Of a stretch of DNA of 64,000 nucleotides, positions 45,318 through 55,784 are shown piece after piece. The stretch lies in NCBI GenBank assembly GCA_009801085.1, contig VNWV01000001.1, forward strand, positions 4,774,001-4,838,000, in the 5' to 3' direction. Origin of the DNA: Lasiodiplodia sp. COLG20 (Eukaryota > Ascomycota > Dothideomycetes > Botryosphaeriales > Botryosphaeriaceae). The notes beneath the pieces are model-generated. The model saw nothing but the letters and a program-made list of their open reading frames with translations. It did not search any database and was not told the DNA's origin. Positions within the stretch are counted from its first letter, which is position 1. The number at the start of each line of letters is the position of its first letter. Both the position numbers and the translations under genes were made by a program.

Positions 45318-46069
45318 CCCCCATCACGCCTTCACTCTCCGATACGCGGTTACCGCGCAGTTCCATCAAGCCGGAGGGATCGGCATGTACATGGTTCTTC
45401 TCCCAAGCCTCCCCGCCGAGCCTCACGCATGGCAGCACCGTAAAAGGAAAGTTCCCCACGGGAAGTCCCGCAAACGGCATAGACACCCCTGGCAGTTTTC
45501 AAGCCACACGCCGATTTACGGACCTGCAGCTCGTCCGCGCTTAATCTTAACCCGCGGGAAGCCGGCCAGTGCGGGGGGCAGAAATAAAACCATTATTCAG
45601 CTGTTCCTGTGGCGTTCGTACCGCAAACACCCCACGATGCGGTGGCGGCTGCGCTAAGTAATAAGCTTGATCGGCCGGCTGGCTGGACCATGGGTCTGGG
45701 CCGGTGTGGCCATTTTCGGTATGTGCTTGGTGGCATTTTCGAAACTGTCATCATGATGTTACATCTGAAGGTGGTGGGGTCAAGGGAGATGGATTTTCTG
45801 AGTTCTTCATGCAGTTGATTCCTGATGCTATCTATAGTTCGTGGACCAGCCAATGCCTCGCGAAAGTGAAAATCCATGACTCAATTAACTTTTCCAGACA
45901 GCAAATTTTCGTAGTGCATCAGTTTCGTGGTGTTGCATCCAATCTGGGGCCGGACCACAAAGTAGCACTTGAAGCAGAGCGAATAATCGGTAGAATCGTC
46001 AAGTCATCTATTCCATCATCTACAAAATCTTTACAATCGTATTACTTTCCAGCTCTCCAGCGGCCAAGT
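45318..46069. other. Intergenic region
   Basis: No gene supported; short overlapping ORFs only. Right end is the permease 3' flank. Confidence 0.5.
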
Positions 46070-47802
46070 TTATGCCAGCCAGAACCAGAACTTTTGTAGC
46101 CAATTCTTCGGCACCGGCGGCTCATCCAGTGCTGCCAGATCCTCCATCTCCGCCACGCCCGTGACAACATCGACATCCTCGATCTTGCGCGCAAGCGGGG
46201 TGCGGAACCAGATCTTGTGGCCGATGTACAGGGCGAAGAAGATGGGCAGGGTGATGTAGGCAGCGAGGAAGTCCTCGACGCTCCACTGGCCGGGGAAGAA
46301 GACCTGGAAGCCGTTGGTGAGGGTGAGGAGGGTCAGGATGAGGAGGATGAAGTAGGTGAAGTAGGGCTGCAGCGGGGTGCGGAAGGGCAGGCGCTCCATC
46401 ATCTTATGGTAGATCATGGCCTGGCGGAAGCGCAGGTACGTGATCATGACGACGATCCAGGCGATCAGGCCCGAGATGGTGCAGATGTTCATGAACCACG
46501 TGAAGACCGACCCGGTGTTGCTTCCGACGTTAAGGTAGGAGAGGAGGCCGATGGCCCAGGTGCCCAGGACGGCGGCGTAGGGCACGCCGCGCTTGGTCGT
46601 CTTGGTGAAGATGCGGGGCGCCTGCTTGTTGAGGGCCAAGCTGTAGAGGATACGGCTGCCCGAGTAGAGGAAGGCGTTGCCGGCGGACCAGGCAGAGGTC
46701 AGGATGGCGACATTGATGATGTGGTTGAGCGAGCCGATGCCCGCGCGCTGGATGCCGATGACCCACGGCGACGCGCTGGCGTCCGAGTCCGGGCTGAGCA
46801 GGCGGTCGTCGGTCGACGGCACGATGGCGCCGATCATCAGCGAGCCCAGGCCGTAGAAGATGGCCAGGCGCCACACGAAGCGGCGGGCGGCCTTGGGGAT
46901 GTTGCGGCGCGGAGCGACGGTCTCACCGGCGGCCAGGGCGATCAGTTCTGGAGAGGTGATGAAGGCGAAGCCGGCGCGCACGAAGGCAGTCCAGTAGGCC
47001 AGGAACCTTCCAGTGTCGCCATCGACCAGGTAGGGGGTAATGGCGCCTGGGTTCTCCCAGTAGGAGAAGCCGATGCGACCCTCGGCGGGAGAACCGCCCA
47101 GAATGATGACCAGGCTCACCAGGATTAGTCCAATGATGGTGATGAGCTTGATGCTGGCAAACCAGAACTCGGCCTCGCCGAAAATCTCGACGGCGAAGAT
47201 GTTGAGGCACAGTGTAACGATCAGAATAATGGTGATCCACACGGCCGTCGGCACAGGCGTGTCCCAGTAGTCCAGCAGGATTGCTCCGGCAGATGCCTCG
47301 GCTCCCACAAGCATGGCGTATGCGTACCAGTAGTTCCATCCGACTGCGAACGCGAGACTTGGTTCGACAAAGCGCTCGACAAAGTACGGGATGGAGATAC
47401 CCTTGAGCGGGAGGTACGTGGCCATCTCGCCGAGATTGTTCATTATGTTCCAAACGACGATCATCATCGACAAGTAGCCCATGAAGAGCGGTGCGGGGCC
47501 GACGGTGGAGAGAATGCTGCCGGAACCAACAAAAAGTCCAGTGCCGATACTGAAGAAGTGTCAGTGTTGAACGATCCGGCGCAGACTATTTGGAGAACAT
47601 ACGCTCCACCCAGGGCAAGGAACTGGATGTGACGACTCTTGAGACCACGCTGCAGTTGATCATGGCCGGCGAGCAGGTTGGCAGTGCCATCGTGGTTCAT
47701 GCGAGAGACGTCGACGTCGCGAGGAAAAGTCTCGCCCACGGCTCTGGACTCGACATCGGCGGGCTCGGCCGCGCCATAGGCCTCCTTGTACTCCTTCTCC
47801 AT
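46070..47802 (-). CDS. YAT-family amino acid permease
   Basis: Minus-strand exons 47802-47603 and 47549-46070, joined by a 53-nt intron (GTATGT...TTCAG), give 559 aa. The join recreates the family hallmark LALGGAIGTGLFVGSGSILS, the first transmembrane signature of amino acid-polyamine-organocation permeases. An N-terminal cytosolic tail rich in Lys/Glu and about 12 membrane segments follow, with conserved FGEAEFWFASIKLI, GFAFITSPELIALAAGE and FPRTPLQPY-like (LPFRTPLQPYFTYF) stretches. It takes up amino acids at the plasma membrane with protons. Its divergence from aconitase X over 763 bp suggests a hydroxyproline- or proline-type substrate, which is inference. Opposite-strand ORF 46217-47128 is a shadow. 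Confidence 0.93.
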
Positions 47803-48565
47803 TCGAGCGACTCAGAGGGGAGAAAGAGGAAAGGGTCGGTGGATGGAGGGTGGGACAGGGAGTGAAGCATGATGTCGTGAGGGTGCGACGGAAATATATG
47901 CATGCGGCGAAATCGTGCTTGGAGCCAAGGGTAGCATCCAGGCTGAGAGGCGCATCCCGTTAGCCCGGTACTTGTTCAGCACGACGCGGGGTTCGCCGTG
48001 GGAGCAGGTGTTGATTGGGTGCCACAATATAACAGAAGGGCCGCATCGCGGAGCTTATGGGTGGAACCAGTAGCCGATAGGCAAGTCGAACAGCAGCCCG
48101 TGCTTTTGTATCGTAATATTTTCATGGGTCACCCCGCGGGGTAACATACAAGAGCGACGGCGCCGCCCGGCAGCTTGGCGGCCGGCTCTCATTGGCTGCG
48201 CCGCTGGCTTATCTTGGCGGGGCCTGAGAAACTCCGACGCAAACCGAACAGAATGACTAATGCACCCCAAATAGGCAGCTCTTCACGATGACTCTTTCGT
48301 GATAGTCAAAAAACTTCAGCCCTATCGCAACTACACATCTTTCCCGTCAATGGCGAAATCCTTTCCACTCCGTTGGGATCAGACCATTAGATGGCCCTTC
48401 TATACCCGAACGCCTCTTATCTATTTCCCGCCCGCAGCAAGGATCAATTTTTTTTAACAGGGAACTGGTGGTACCATTCTCTCGCCATCTTATCTCATGT
48501 CTCTGCTTCGTACACTTTATCTATAAGCAATTCACATCAAATTTCATAACCGGCCAAGACTCAAA
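47803..48565. promoter_or_regulatory. Divergent promoter of the permease and aconitase X genes
   Basis: 763 bp with head-to-head starts. A common regulator could act here; no defined palindromic operator was recognised. Confidence 0.5.
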
Positions 48566-50443
48566 ATGGGAAGCGTTGGCATAAATGCAGCGCCTCTGCC
48601 AAATGGACTCACCGTCCACGGAACCGCATACGTTTCTGGCAATGCCTCAGGCGAGGTGGTTGCCAGCGATGTCGAACTAAGCTTCTGGGGCGGGGTCGAC
48701 CCGCAGACTGGCGAAGTAATTGATCGCCATCATCCGTTGAGTGGAAAGAGCCTCAAAGACGCCATCCTCGTCATTCCTGGCGGCAGGGGATCATGCACCG
48801 GCAGCGGTGTCATGTTACAGCTGCTTCTCAATGACATGGGGCCGAGAGCCATCTTGTTTGAGCGGAGAGAAGACATTCTGACCCTCGGCGTCGTGGTTGC
48901 CGAGGAGCTCTTCGGAAGGTCCATTCCTGTCGTCACACTGAGCTCCACGGACTTCGGCAGCGCACTGAGCGCCAGCTACCTCTACGTCGACGGCACCCGC
49001 GTCTCCACCCAAGAGCGCGACCACCCCGCCCTAGTGAAAGACGACGGCAGCGAGGCCAGCCGCAGCCCGGCCCCTTCCCCCGCCGCCATCAACCTCACAC
49101 CCACCGACCAAGCCATCCTCTCGGGCTCGCACGGCGCCGCCGCCCGCGCCGCCATGCGCATCATCGTGCGCATGGCCAGCCTGCAGGGCGCGCGCGAGCT
49201 GCTCGACGTGACGCGCGTGCACATCGACGGCTGCGTCTACACGGGCCCCGCGTCGCTCGCCTTTGCCGAGAAGCTGCGCGCCTGGGGCGGCCGCGTCGTC
49301 GTGCCCACCACGCTCAACTCGATCTCCGTCGACCAGCGCCGGTGGCGCCGCGTCCACGGAGTCCCGCCGGCGCTGGGCGAGCCGGCCGAGCGCCTCGGCG
49401 CCGCGTACACGGACATGGGCGCGCGCCCGACCTTCACGTGCGCCCCGTACCTGCTTGGCAGCGATGGTAGCGGTGTTGGTGGTGGCGGCGGCGGCGGCAA
49501 CGACGAGGATGGCGGAGAGCCGCTGTCACCGCCTCGGCTTGGAGAACAGGTCGCGTGGGCCGAGTCGAACGCCGTCGTTTACGCGAATAGCGTGCTAGGC
49601 GCGCGCACGATGAAGTATCCGGATTACCTCGACGTCGCCATTGCGCTGACCGGCCGCGCGCCGCGGGCTGGGCCGCACGTCGAGACCAATCGGCGGGCCG
49701 AGATCTGCATCAGGGTGCCCGAGGTGCAGAATTTGAAGAAGAACGTCGTCGATGACTCCTTCTGGCCCATCTTGGGATACTGCGTGGGCGGTGTGGCGGC
49801 GAACCGCATCCCAGTCGTAGCGGGTCTTGCTCATCTGGCTCCCTCCAACGACAACTTGAAGGCTTTCGGCGCTGCTTTTGCAACCTCGTCGAGCGCTCCC
49901 ATGTTCCATATGGTTGGCGTGACGCCTGAGGCTCCGACGTTGGAAGCTGCCGTCGGCGAGGATCGCGAGGCGCCTGTTGTAGACCTGGACTTGAGAGACC
50001 TCAGACGAGCCTGGGACACGCTGAACAGCGCCGACGCCGGTCAACCCGTTGATCTCGTGTCTCTAGGAAACCCGCACTTTTCACTCCACGAGATCAAGAA
50101 GCTTGCTCAACTGTGCCGCGGGCGGACGAAGCATGAAAAAGTTGCTGTCGTCGTCACTTGCGGCCGCAGTACGCACGGCCTAGCTACTCAGGCTGGGCTG
50201 GTAGCAGAGTTGGAGCAGTTCGGCGTCCAGTTCGTAACCGATACTTGCTGGTGCATGATTCAAGAGCCTGTTGTCCCCCACGTCGCGAAGCTGATCATGA
50301 CCAATTCTGGAAAGTACGCTCATTACGGCCCCGGGCTGACTGGCAGGCGCTTTTATTTCGGCAGTCTTGCTAGCTGTGTCTCGGCTGCTTCCGAGGGCTT
50401 TTATAGCGGAGAATACCCACCTTGGCTGAGTCCCCTTGCTTAG
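48566..50443 (+). CDS. Aconitase X, single-chain (possible cis-3-hydroxy-L-proline dehydratase)
   Basis: Single exon, 625 aa. The N-terminal 140 residues are the small swivel domain (SGEVVASDVELSFWGGVDPQ, HPLSGKSLKDAILVIPGGRG, then ILTLGVVVAEELFGR), and the rest is the large domain, fused as in the one-chain AcnX type. Key stretches are SHGAAARAAMRIIVRMA, DGCVYTGPASLAFAEKL, ESNAVVYANSVLGARTMKYP, and LGNPHFSLHEIKKLAQLCRG. A Gly-rich run of about eight residues and an acidic segment near 312-325 form an insertion in the large domain. Family members of this type dehydrate cis-3-hydroxy-L-proline; mevalonate-phosphate dehydratases are another branch. Substrate is inferred from the divergent permease. 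It is probably cytosolic. Confidence 0.9.
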   Translation: MGSVGINAAPLPNGLTVHGTAYVSGNASGEVVASDVELSFWGGVDPQTGEVIDRHHPLSGKSLKDAILVIPGGRGSCTGSGVMLQLLLNDMGPRAILFERREDILTLGVVVAEELFGRSIPVVTLSSTDFGSALSASYLYVDGTRVSTQERDHPALVKDDGSEASRSPAPSPAAINLTPTDQAILSGSHGAAARAAMRIIVRMASLQGARELLDVTRVHIDGCVYTGPASLAFAEKLRAWGGRVVVPTTLNSISVDQRRWRRVHGVPPALGEPAERLGAAYTDMGARPTFTCAPYLLGSDGSGVGGGGGGGNDEDGGEPLSPPRLGEQVAWAESNAVVYANSVLGARTMKYPDYLDVAIALTGRAPRAGPHVETNRRAEICIRVPEVQNLKKNVVDDSFWPILGYCVGGVAANRIPVVAGLAHLAPSNDNLKAFGAAFATSSSAPMFHMVGVTPEAPTLEAAVGEDREAPVVDLDLRDLRRAWDTLNSADAGQPVDLVSLGNPHFSLHEIKKLAQLCRGRTKHEKVAVVVTCGRSTHGLATQAGLVAELEQFGVQFVTDTCWCMIQEPVVPHVAKLIMTNSGKYAHYGPGLTGRRFYFGSLASCVSAASEGFYSGEYPPWLSPLA

Positions 50444-50687
50444 TGCACTTGTCTCGCGTCTGTGCTTGGGAGGCTAAAGAACGAAGACTTCTGCATTGCA
50501 TACTAGAACAATTATTTAGAATGAAACTGGGGACACTCTTATTAAATGAACATGAGAGGCGCTTCAATATTGTGCTATGAGTTCTGCTACGATAGAGTTC
50601 ATTCTTTTTTTTTTTTTTTGCTCAATCCTATGTTGCCATCGGCTGCGCTGGAACATCTCACAGTGCAGTCCATCCTCACCACCAACT
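50444..50687. other. AcnX 3' flank
   Basis: Contains a 15-base T run at 50605-50619. No gene. Confidence 0.5.
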
Positions 50688-51075
50688 TCACAACGTCCCT
50701 AGCATAGCCAAAACAAATTCACCACGGCGGAACTTCTTGGCCGTAAGCATGTACGATGCAATCAGCCTTTCTTCGCTCATGATGTCACATCCCTCGGTCA
50801 GCACCTGCACCCTGTTGCCGAAAGGGTCGTATACCTTCAAGGGATATTCAACATCAAGATGTTCCTGCTTCAGGACTGGCAAAAGGCTTTTGCAGCAAGC
50901 TTGCATGTATCTCACATGACTTTGTCCAGTGCCAAGCTGAGCTCGCTCTCACCGGGCTCAGTGATGCTGCCAATGAGTAAGATTATCTCCGTGGCATCTT
51001 CTCCCACTCCAGCTTGCAGTATCAAGCTTAGAGAAACCACTGCAGCTGTTAACGACTCGAATGAGCCCCCTGTAT
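50688..51075 (-). pseudogene. Broken fragment, possibly of a VOC (glyoxalase/dioxygenase-type) protein
   Basis: Minus-strand ORF 50915-50688 (75 codons) ends in YPLKVYDPFGNRVQVLTEG, a C-terminal pattern of VOC-superfamily proteins (DP-G-N-R-x-x). The upstream sequence, from about 51075, reads on in a different frame as LTAAVVSLSLILQAGVGEDA and TEIILLIGSITEPGESELSL before a TGA near 50914. No acceptable intron joins the two frames (the best donor is GTCATG). This suggests a decayed or misread gene. Confidence is low because only one motif is recognised. Confidence 0.3.
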
Positions 51076-51241
51076 ATCAGGTGACCCTCTTTCTTCGTGA
51101 TGCTACGAATTGCCAGTACTGTTGTGGCTCAGCCAAAGAAAAATATTCGCTCGCTACCACCGTTGGCACCCTCGCCAGAGCGCACAACCAGTATTGCAAT
51201 TGGATTTCAAGAGAGAGTTCGAAGGTGCAGCAATTGAAAGA

Positions 51242-51299
51242 AAATAAAAGAAAAGAGAAGAAATAAAAGAAAAGAGAAGAAATAAAAGGGAAAGAGAAG
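51242..51299. repeat. Three-copy 19-bp tandem repeat (A/G-rich)
   Basis: AAATAAAAGAAAAGAGAAG at 51242-51260 and 51261-51279, then a 20-base variant at 51280-51299. It forms the tail of the SINE-like element on the minus strand. Confidence 0.85.
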
Positions 51300-51518
51300 A
51301 AAGAAAGCAAGGAGCCAGTGAGCAAAACTACGGGCTCTCCACCGGGAGAGCCCGCAGAAACCCTCCTCGGCCCGACCGTAGGGCCTCGCTGGAGGATTTT
51401 TTGCGATGATTGAATAGCGATAGACAGCGAGGGAAATGGCTCGAACGCACAACCCTTCGGTGGGGCTGTGATCCGCCGGTGCTACCACTGGACTATGCCA
51501 GTGTTAACACCGGCGGAT
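51242..51518 (-). mobile_element. SINE-like, tRNA-derived element
   Basis: On the minus strand an A-box-like TAGTCCAGTGG (51495-51485) is followed 38 bases later by a B-box GTTCGAGCC (51446-51438), matching polymerase III promoter consensus. The enclosed region has a possible anticodon-loop ATCACAG, but stems are mismatched, so it is not a sound tRNA gene. Downstream is an unrelated body with two hairpins, including a perfect 10-bp stem at 51331-51354 with a 4-base ACCG loop, and then a pyrimidine-rich (minus strand) tandem tail. Order head-body-tail is that of tRNA-derived SINEs. An 11-bp perfect inverted repeat (51471-51481 / 51508-51518) encloses the A box. No flanking duplication has been verified. 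Confidence 0.45.
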
Positions 51519-52429
51519 AAGAGAGAAGTTGCGGGAATGATTTATATAATATAGTATCCATTTGTATGCTGTTGAATTCTTGAGCAGATCCTTTGCAGTA
51601 CAAACGTGATGAAAGTGGTACCTGTTGATCTGATGAGGCCATTCAGTGGACGCATGAGTATCGCCAACGGGCGTCAGGTACCCGCATGGGTCTACAACGC
51701 TGCAATTCGAGCCTGCCCTTAAGACACTCAAGTTCATTTGTATCCGGAGTGTCCAAGGGAAAATTCCGATATGAAAAATCAGGCAAGTATCACAGGAGTA
51801 TCACTGCTTCTGTTTGAAGAGACTTTTCAGCCTTATCCTTCATGCAAAGCTGATATTTCACAAATAAATTGGAATAATGTTAGATTTATCGGCAAGCATT
51901 CTAAAGATACACGAGTTTGTATGGGTTTCAATATCTTGAAGACTCTGATAGAGGACATGGGTATATTCCTGCATCTTCATAGTGGTTTATGATGCACCGC
52001 ATTGTTTCAGGGGCAGAAATGATCACGGTGGGACACAATGCAATCGCTGTGAATGCAGGTCGGCAAGGGCCTAAGCAGAAGATAGGTGATTATAGGATCT
52101 GGCTGTTTTTGTGTCCCTCCAATGGTGGTGTTTCCGAGTGCTTTGCATGGACCCCTGATGTCAACGAAAATTTTCTTCGCGACTCTAACCGTTCCAATAA
52201 GACTTGGAACAGGGCTCATGACGTAACACACCTCTAGCTATCACAAAGAAAACTTCTTTAATTGCTCAAATCGAAGCTTGCGCTCGATGTACGAAAATGA
52301 GTGTATGAATGGTCAGTGAACAGTAACGCCAAATAGAAAAGCCTCAGTCCATCCATAAATCAAAGTAGAAAAGCCCGCCTACCCATCTCCCGCGCTGCCT
52401 CATCTATCCCATCCCATCCTTCTTCCATC
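51519..52429. other. AT-rich intergenic region
   Basis: 0.9 kb. ORFs at 51738-51992 and 51989-52237 have no recognisable domain. Confidence 0.5.
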
Positions 52430-53949
52430 TCACTCTCTCCCAAACTCCGCACCAACCGCCGCCGCGTAAACAGCCCTCTCAAACGCATTCAACAACTCCA
52501 CCGTCTTCTCATCCCCACACGGCAGCATATGCATCGCCTGCAACCCCGCCACCCCGCTCTCCCTATCAATCCAAAAATAGTAATTCCGCATCCCGCTCCA
52601 CGCAATACTCCCCTTCCGCCTCCCGCCCTCCACATCCTCCAAATTCAGCAACCCGCCCAATCCGTACTGGATCGCCATCCCGCGCGGCACGCCGCACAGC
52701 GCGCCCGGATCGACGTTCTCGATGCTGGCGAGGCCCTTCCTGCTCTGCGCCGACAGCTGCGGGGTGAAGATCTCGTCGACCATGGCGGCGCTGAGGAGGC
52801 GGTTGTTCTTCTCATTCTCCTCCTCACCGTCGTCATCGTCGTCGGTATTGCAGCGCAGGATGGCGGCGTAGATGGCGAGCAGGGCGGGCGCGGTGGCGAC
52901 GAGACCGCCGCCGCCGAAGTCGTTGGCCGTCGGCGCGGACGGGTCCGGGATGCGGTTGAGGACGCTGCCGGTGGTCGGGTCGCGGCGGAAGGTCGCGGCG
53001 TGGCGGGGGAGAAGGGATGGGTGGCGGTCCGGGTGGTAGAGGATGGAGTCTGGGGAGAGGGAGAGCGGGGTGAAGATGTGTTGTTGCATGTAGGCGCCCA
53101 GGGAAAGGTTGGTGACGCGCTCGATCTGGCAGTGGGGTTGTTCTTCAGAAGAGGTTTTTGGGGGCTGGGGGCGAAAGGGGCGGGGAGTTCGTGCGTACCA
53201 TCAGACCTGCCCAGTCCATGCCGGGAGAGTACATCCATTTTGTGCCGGGCTCCTCGACGAGGAAGAGCTCGTAGGCTTCTTTCTGGAATCACTGTGTTAA
53301 ACTCCTTCGAGGAAGCCACCTTAACAGCAGATCCATCAAAGGTATGCGTACCACTGTGGTTGGATGAGACTGAGGACCACGCAGTTCCTGGTACTTTTGG
53401 AGGGTCGTACTTTCGAACGCGTACGCAATGCCGCTGTTGTGCGAAAGTAAACGCCTGCAGATCTTTTATCAACAAAATAACCGTCTGACTATTCCATGAC
53501 GGTGCTCAAGAAGAAAAAAAACACGAACCGCAGAGTAACAGTGTTCTTCGCGGGCACAAAGATTGGCTCGTCACTCTCGGTAAAGCCGGTCAAGATTTTG
53601 GGATTCTTCCATTCTGCCAGAATGTCCCCGATGTCGCCATCAAGTGTGAGCAGACCTTTATCGACGCACTGCAGAGCCGCAATGGTGGTGATGAACTTGG
53701 TCGAGGATGCAATCGTCCACAGAACGTCGACGTCGTCCGACGGATCGGCGTTGTGGCCAGGCTGCGCGTCATCGCCGAAGGTCTTCAAATACTTGAAGGT
53801 GCCTTAAGAAGCGTCAGCGCTGCACCTGCATCAAGCCGGCGCTGTATACCCGAACGGTTCACTGCTCCGAAGGAAACGCGGGGCAGCGGCAGTGCATCCG
53901 GGCCTTTCGGATTGAGGAAGGTCGCGACAGTGCTGTTGAATGACTCCAT
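52430..53949 (-). CDS. Beta-lactamase-like serine hydrolase (LovD/EstB type), five exons
   Basis: Minus-strand exons 53949-53850, 53802-53529, 53454-53352, 53282-53199 and 53125-52430 (introns 47, 74, 69 and 73 nt) give 418 aa with consistent phases. Key joins: NRSG to TFKYLKTFGDDAQPG; VTLRR then LLSHNSGIAYAFES; and DWAGLM then IERVTNLSLGAYMQ. The SxxK catalytic motif is Ser66-x-x-Lys69 in TIASSTKFITTIAALQ, and the Tyr of YxN-type motif is in WMYSPGMDWAG. The intron donor GTTCGT (53528) is unusual but restores the frame exactly. Class C beta-lactamase-fold enzymes in fungi act as esterases or acyl transferases, and the substrate is unknown. Intron 3's acceptor is set by phase; a different nearby AG gives a stop. 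Confidence 0.85.
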
Positions 53950-55784
53950 TCTTGCTCTTTAATCTCAAAGGTAACTACTGTTAGTTCCGCTGGGTACTGC
54001 AGAACTCGAGAAACTTTATATTCAGCGCTGCTGGTTGATCACGCGCGATGACGTGCAGGAGGATTCAGCCCGCGGTGTCGCGAATTGGGCAACCGCTTAC
54101 GCCGGTGTCCGATGTCGTGGCCGCCATGCGAACGGCGTCTCATCGCGTAGTCCACCATCCTCGGTGCTTTAAATGCTAAACGGAATCCAGATCAGGCACG
54201 GAGAGGAGGACTGCGATGATAAAAAAACCAAATCTGAATCTCTGGTTCGATGGTGTGGTGACTAGTGTGAAGTGATTATCTTGGGTCGGATGGGCCATGG
54301 CATACAGTAGCACTGTTTTCTCTGAGGGGCTAAAAAGAGGGTATACAAACAACTCAAGAGGAAGCCGAACTTCTCTCGAAAGAAACTCTACTCTAATTGC
54401 AATTTAAAATGCCTCACTCACATGACATACCTTGCCAGTCAAGTCTACTCGATTGCATAGCTATCATTAATTTTCATATCGGGAACCTGCTTTGACCTTG
54501 CAGAGCTAACAATCGATAAAACGGTAATGCGACCCTTGAGTAACTGTTTACTCTCTCTTGTTTTTCTTGTTCTGCGATCAATTACAATGCGAATGTGAAA
54601 TACGGGTTTCGTTCTCGTGTTGGTAAAGAGACTGCTCAAATATTTATGCATTCATTGTATACCCATGATTGGACTCATCTCTTTAACTACGCAAATGTCG
54701 TCGTCACCCAATAGGGGCTCACAGGAATCAACCGAGAAAATCATTCGAGCGCTAATCTTTCTGTGGTATTCCAAATTCCTCGCGCCGGGGTCACGTCCGA
54801 CAAGTAGTAACGGGGCCATAATGTATATCAAGAGTTCGAGTACAGAAGGCAGTGTTAATACTGAAGAAACTACACTTTGGCCGCACCACAACTTAAATAC
54901 ATGCTGTAGTTTGGAACGATTTCCCGTCGCTAAGTGAATATGTTTCAAACACGCAACACAGTTCCTACATCAATGCAGGGCAGTATTACGTTGGACCAAG
55001 CTCTACGGAGTTAAGCTCCTTCTGACCAGTTGTTTTGGACTTGTCCTTCGGAACTAAGCCCGAGAGTGCTCGGGCCTGTTGCAATACCGTGATACAGCAG
55101 ACCGTTCCCCCTATAAGGACCAAAAAGGAAACAAACATGCGAACAGGGATTCTCATCTGGTATCCTCTGACTAGGCGCCCTAACAATCGACTCGTTAGGC
55201 CAGAAGCTCCAGATAAAACAGGAGTCATTGGGTTCCCTAAAAAATGATAGAGCTACTCAGTTGCTGAATCGCCTGTACAAGACCAACGACGGAAAATGAT
55301 GTGCTGCCAAGCCGGCCACTATTGCCACGGCGCCCCGAGGGTATGGTTTTGGTGGTACGATGCTGGAGATCCACGCGTTTCCCTCCCACGCGGTCAAGAG
55401 TAACCCGGTTTCCGGCTGGGCGGGGCGCACCCACGACTCAGTAATACGAGATCTTGCCAAGACTAGTTTTTGACACCACCATCGTCGCAATGACGCGGCC
55501 TGACGAGAAATTTGTTTCGATCGACGGTATGGAGCGATTCAAACGCTGAGTCATGTTATGAGGTCGGAAAATTTAGGATCCCCAGATCGGGAGCCCCACC
55601 GGCTCGATTCGTTTTCGTATCATGATGAACCGGACTTCAATGCCTGTTTTGACCTTGCACAAAAAAATGGTGATGATTTCCGCAAAAAAACTTTTTAAAT
55701 GTTGCTACTATCCAAGGTGCTATAGATACACTCCTTGATCTCAATATTTACATGGTATGAACAAGAATACAAAGTTGCAATAGT
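53950..55784. other. Intergenic region, 1.8 kb
   Basis: No supportable gene. A short minus ORF at 54986-55228 has one hydrophobic stretch (MFVSFLVLIGGTVCCITVL) but no other support. Confidence 0.5.

Noticed and set aside
46217..47128. 303-codon ORF opposite the permease
   Set aside because: Acidic, low-complexity translation and complete overlap with the permease coding exon.
51430..51510. A functional tRNA gene
   Set aside because: A and B boxes match, but the D and anticodon stems have mismatches and no acceptor or T stem pairs well, so it is treated as tRNA-derived.
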